This document shows, one piece after another, positions 60,084-64,000 of a stretch of DNA of 64,000 nucleotides. The stretch is from Apostichopus japonicus (taxonomy: Eukaryota > Echinodermata > Holothuroidea > Aspidochirotida > Stichopodidae). Made by a program: the position numbers and the translations under genes. The stretch lies in assembly GCF_037975245.1 (NCBI RefSeq), contig NC_092579.1:32293666-32357665 (forward strand), read 5' to 3'. The notes below the pieces were generated by a model, which worked only from the letters and a program-made list of their open reading frames with translations, was not told the origin of the DNA and searched no databases. Position 1 is the stretch's first letter. Each line of letters opens with the position of its first letter.

Positions 60084-60486
60084 AACTTTCTGCTGATCTT
60101 ATTTTTTAAGCCTCTGAAGAAGATCTTGCTAGGATCGAAACTTTTACACATTCTATTACACAGGCTCTCTAGTGGATAAGCAGTTTGCTAACAGTTTCAT
60201 TCTGCTTATCTTTTAGGCCTCTTTTGGCCTCTGCTTATCTTTTAGGCAGAACAAAGGTTTGTGAATCCTTTGTTCGTTTTAAAAGTTTTTTCGGGTTTCT
60301 ATTGTTCCTCTGAAGTTGCAAACTGACCAAAAAAGAGGCCGATAGAGAGCGCTCCACGCATCTTGCCAGTTATTTCAACGCAGTCAAATCAAACCTTTCT
60401 TATTCATAAATGTTCTCCAGTTTCACGGTGTTGTTTCCTCGGAAATTGTATGCTAAGCGATAGAAGTGTTCAATGTTTTAATCGTA
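60084..60486. other. non-coding, related to the 56.8-57.0 kb repeat
   Basis: From about 60250 the sequence (tttctattgttcctctga, cgcatcttgccagt, gcagtcaaatcaaacctt) matches the loop of the inverted-repeat block at 56840-57000. Nothing else was recognised. Confidence 0.6.
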
Positions 60487-61031
60487 ATTTTTTCTTCAAA
60501 AATGGAACGGAGGGTGATAAAATACTGCCTGATACTGTTGTTTTAACTGGTTGTTGTATATTAATAGTTTTCAACCGCTCCGCGACATGAGCTATGCAGA
60601 TTCAGGAAACGTTGTCTTGACCATTACTTTAGCAACAAGGCAATCAAAAGAATTAAGATCTTTTAAGGACTCAAAATGTAGAATATATATTCCAAAATGT
60701 TTCAATACCCAGAGAGAACAGTCTTCCTATGTGATATAAAGACATACAGATGCTCTATGTATGAGCACATGGACATATTCTTTGATCAATTTGAGCAAGA
60801 AAAGCAGCTCTGCCAACCCTTTAATAATTAATGAGTAACATGACATTGTTTTATTTTCACTATGAAACATTTTCACAAGTTACTGCCAAACCTAGAGTCA
60901 TGTAGTATAAATCACTGAAAATAATGCCAATTTTGAGACCATTTGAAATATGAAGTTCAATAAAGGTGTACGTTTTGAGTTATCCTGTACAGCATTTGAA
61001 CATCACCCTCCGTTCCATTTTGAAGAAAAAT
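60487..61031. mobile_element. MITE with 30-bp inverted ends and TA flanks
   Basis: The left end (atttttt, cttcaaaaatggaacggagg, gtgat) is repeated in reverse at the right (atcaccctccgttccatttt, gaagaaaaat), and both ends abut TA (60485-60486 and 61032-61033). A TA target fits Tc1/mariner-type elements. The 545-bp body has only a 62-codon frame without a domain. Confidence 0.75.
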
Positions 61032-61071
61032 TAGCATTATTTCTCAACAGTTGCAGTGACGCAGTGGTTAG

Positions 61072-61253
61072 CAAGGGCGTAGGAACCGAGGGGCTGGGCT
61101 GGATCTAACTGCGCCAAAGTTCAATACAGGGGAACTTGAAATGCAGCTATTGGTCAAGAAAAATTGGTGGGGACACGGTATATTATGTCCCCACTACTGA
61201 AAAAAAGTTGATGGGGACGCGTCCTGCTGTCCCCACCAGGATCTGCGCCCATG
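61072..61253. mobile_element. short hAT-like MITE
   Basis: The ends CAAGGGCGTAGGAACC and, inverted, CATGGGCGCAGATCC resemble those of the MITE in gag at 37055. The 182-bp body contains a tgtccccac/gtggggaca pair. No clear target duplication. Confidence 0.5.
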
Positions 61254-61619
61254 GTTTGAAGGCTGTTCATCCTGGAACGCCATTTTCATGCTCACTGATA
61301 TGATGTGATATCTGCTGTTTGCTTAACAAATTCGAATAATTGAAATGAGACTGAAATATATAACTTTGATCTGTTTATTGTGCAATTCCCCACATTCTTT
61401 TCATTTCGAAAGACGCACAGTTTCAAGTTCAGTTCACTGAAGGTTTCGATTCTCTATCTGCCTTCAGTTTAGGTAAGATCTTGGGATATTCATCCCTAGA
61501 TATCGCTGGATATTGCTAGAAATCCATACAGCACAGTGTTCTTGGTATTTCTTGGGATTTTTCGGGCCTGATCTTGGGAAATTGCAAAATCGGGAGTGGT
61601 TACACTCCATTTAGGTCAG
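61254..61619. other. non-coding, nothing recognised
   Basis: Short stretch between the MITE and the palindrome-array element. Nothing identifiable was seen. Confidence 0.5.
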
Positions 61620-61625
61620 TGCACG

Positions 61626-63395
61626 TATGGCAAGCCGTTTTAACATTTACCTCGCAATTCGACTTAAGTCGAATACATTTCACTTAAGTGGAATTCAATT
61701 TCACTTAAGCAGAATACTATTTAACTTGAGTGGAATTCTATTTCACTTAAGTGGAATACCATTCCACTTAAGCTTAATTGTATTTTACTTAAGCTGAATT
61801 CATCAACTTGTCACTGCATCTTACTTAAGCTAAATCTATTTCACTTAAGTGGAATTGTATTTCACTTAGGAAATGCATTTCACTTAAGTGGAATTGTATT
61901 CTACTTAAGTGGAATACAATTCCACTTAAGTGGAATGTCCTGTCTATTTCACTTAAGTGGAATACAATTACACTTAAGTGGAATACAATTCCACTTAAGT
62001 GAAATGTGATTGGATAGTCTATTTCACTTAAGTGGAATGTGATTGGCTAGTATATTCCACTTAAATGGAATGTGATTGGCTAGTTCATTCAACGCCAAAC
62101 TTTGCCCATGCCTTTGCGCGCCATTATAAACAACTTGCCGCGATACGTGTACGTACGTGGTGTCGATATGTGCACAATGAATATCGGCTGTCCATCTGGA
62201 TCCAGTTAGCACTTAACATTTGTGCAAGGTGAGTACGTACGTACCTGACCTGGTACCTGACGAATACGATTACCAAAATAAAGCCATGGCAAATACATTA
62301 CAAGTGGTTGGAGCTACAGCCGAAAACGCATTGACAAGGGCTAGAGAACGTATTACTTTTTTTTTATTTTGGATGGAATCTTTTACTTCGTCAAAAGTTT
62401 CACTATCTAAAAAGTTACGAATTCTGCCTATGTTACTTAAACAAGATGTAAGCGGCCTCTGTTGTGCATCATACTGATTGTTCCCCTGTGCAAGTGAGAA
62501 AACAACACTTCGAATTGTGTCTGTAACAACAACAATTATTTGATCGCATTCCAGCAATGTTAGATGTGAATGATTAGCCATAGCCATAATGTACACGTGC
62601 AACGAGGATCGACTACATCATCATATGTGATGAGCAATTGAATGCGTTACGACGAACATTACCCTAAATTGTATTTATATATAAGCCACATATCAACATT
62701 TCCACTTAAGTGGAATTGTATTTTACTTAAGCAGAATAGAATTCCACTTAAGTGAAATTGACGCCCAAAAGATATTATTCCACTAAAGTGTAATTGTATT
62801 CCACTTAAGTAGAATACAATTCCACTTAAGTGGAAATGCATTCCACTTAAGTGGAATTGTATTTTTAAGCAGAATAGAATTCCACATAAGTGAAATTGAC
62901 ACCCAAAAGATATTATTCCACTTAAATGAAATTGTATTCCACTTAAGTGGAATACAATTCCACTTAAGTGGAAATGCATTCCACTCAACTGGAATTGTAT
63001 TTCACTTAAGTGGAAAAGCAGTTCACTTGAGTGGAATTGTATTCCACTTAAGTGAAATAGATGGACTATTTAGCTTAAGTGAAATGTTATTCCACTAAAG
63101 TGGAAATGTATTCCACTTAAGTAAATTACAATTCCACTTAAGTGGAATGTATTTCCACTAAAGTGAAATACAATTCCACTTAAGTGGAAGGCATTTCCAC
63201 TTAAGTGAAATAGAAATGTCCATTTCCACTTAAGTGGAATGGAATTCTACTTTAGGGAAATTGAACTCCACTTAAGTGGAATACATTTCCACTTAAGTGG
63301 AATAACATTTCACTTAAGTAGAATGTATTCCAATAAAGTAAAATGTATTCGACTGAAGTCTAATTGCGAAGTAAATGTTAAAACGGCTTGCCATA
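61626..63395. mobile_element. 1.77-kb fold-back element with CACTTAAGTG palindrome arrays
   Basis: The ends are 51-bp inverted repeats with three mismatches (tatggcaagccgttttaaca, then tttac.tcgcaatt and agtcgaatac). The same 6-mer, TGCACG, flanks both sides (61620-61625 and 63396-63401); a TA target is the alternative reading. Inside each end lies an array of the palindrome ttccacttaagtggaa and its variants, about 61650-62085 and 62698-63360, by eye some forty units. Neighbouring units are often spaced 20-23 bases. A unique centre of about 600 bases separates the arrays. No transposase was recognised. The layout recalls fold-back transposons and satellite-bearing MITEs. Confidence 0.85.
62100..62697. 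other. unique centre of the fold-back element
   Basis: This segment lacks the palindrome. It contains overlapping frames, 62220-62477 plus (85 codons) and 62602-62270 minus (110 codons, with LLECDQIIVVVTDTIRSVVF). Neither has a domain I recognise. A good splice-donor-like sequence, aag|GTGAGTACG, lies at 62229 on the plus strand. It may be a captured host fragment. Confidence 0.4.
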
Positions 63396-63402
63396 TGCAC
63401 GA

Positions 63403-63416
<14 letters not shown>

Positions 63417-63448
<32 letters not shown>
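63417..63448. repeat. TA microsatellite
   Basis: A (TC)n run followed by about 16 TA units, just outside the fold-back element. Confidence 0.9.
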
Positions 63449-63453
<5 letters not shown>

Positions 63454-64000
63454 CCCGATCACTAGACTCGTTATCTATCGATGAAGTGGTGTGTTGCCGG
63501 ATTTTGTCAAGGTTTTAGTACTACGGGCGAAGGTTATTGTTTAAGTTTTGTAACCCATTGGGAAGCGATAAGAGGGGTTGGGCGTAGGGGTTGTGGGGGT
63601 GGGTGGTGGGGCATTTTCACGCAGATTGGAACAATCTCAAGAAGTGATAGGTGCGTCCGCCTGTCCCCCCCCCCCCCATGCACTACATGATATTCACAGG
63701 AGAAGTGCTCAATTCTCTAATCACATGCGGAATTTATTTTTAGATTCATTGTATGAGTTACGGTACGAGGTTTAGGGTAACAATTAGCATTCAGGTCGGA
63801 GTATAACATTTTATCTCTGGATGGCAGTGTTGCATCGAAGGACATATGTCTAGTGCAGTTCGCATATAGATCCTGATCTAATACTGAAAATGCATCATGT
63901 TCCCGACGACTCGGTCGAGTTCGAGACCAGCCACAGTTGGTTTCATAGCACAATTGTACAATTGTTTATATGTATATATATATATATGTATATATGTATA
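63449..64000. other. non-coding, nothing recognised
   Basis: A G-rich segment near 63570-63610, a C tract at 63665-63678 and a TA-rich end of the window. Short frames have no domain. Confidence 0.5.

Noticed and set aside
61050-61275. A tRNA-derived SINE split by the MITE at 61072
   Set aside because: The left side (gacgcagtggttag) resembles an A box, but no B box follows in phase on the right side.
62659-62988. 109-codon minus frame with a repeated FHLSGI motif
   Set aside because: It is produced by the palindrome array, which is open in several frames by its period; not a protein repeat family.

Overview
The window is eukaryotic, intron-rich and AT-rich nuclear DNA from an animal, most likely a deuterostome. 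An echinoderm such as a sea cucumber or a close relative would fit, but that is an inference from the mix of host exons, many hAT-like MITEs, Jockey-type and CR1/L2-type retroposons and frequent TAGGCCTA-like motifs. No bacterial operon, rRNA, CRISPR array or complete cellular gene was seen. Host genes appear only as scattered exons with splice sites.

Layout from left to right: 0-3.8 kb is non-coding, with a diverged 200-bp duplication around a MITE flanked by TTAA. 3.8-6.0 kb is a decayed, intron-split integrase gene. 9.0-12.2 kb is a decayed ubiquitin-protease-like gene. 11.1-15.0 kb holds two retroposon tails and a transposase-like ORF. 15.1 and 20.9 kb carry two exons of an unrecognised host gene, and a nearly full-length non-LTR retrotransposon on the minus strand (15.8-20.3 kb) lies between them. 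22.7-30.5 kb holds five exons of an adducin gene on the plus strand, from the end of the aldolase-like head through the neck; a one-base frameshift sits in the first of them. Its introns carry a fold-back repeat, a possible minus-strand first exon, a TA microsatellite and a hAT-like element. 34.2-39.2 kb is a Ty3/Gypsy-type LTR retrotransposon on the minus strand, cut off before the integrase and interrupted in gag by a MITE with an 8-bp target duplication.

39-51 kb has a possible TATA promoter, three remnants of one ABCC-transporter exon embedded in a 69-bp tandem repeat, and a decayed Jockey-like retrotransposon. 51.2-52.8 kb holds the last two exons of SRP68. 54.3-56.3 kb is a tandem array of tRNA-derived units. 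56.3-61.3 kb is a nest of repeats: a second copy of the Jockey-like element is interrupted by a hAT-like element, and the first copy in the same window supplies the empty site. 61.6-63.4 kb is a striking 1.77-kb element with 51-bp terminal inverted repeats and two arrays of a palindrome containing CACTTAAGTG.

The genes do not form one pathway. Adducin caps spectrin-actin junctions in the membrane skeleton, SRP68 is part of the signal recognition particle, and ABCC proteins are membrane exporters. Most of the sequence is explained by transposable elements nested in introns and between genes. The most unusual items are the palindrome-array element, the nested insertions with a built-in empty-site control, the intron-split integrase beside a ubiquitin-protease-like pseudogene, and the tRNA-like array. 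All domain calls were made by eye; no alignment or database search was run.
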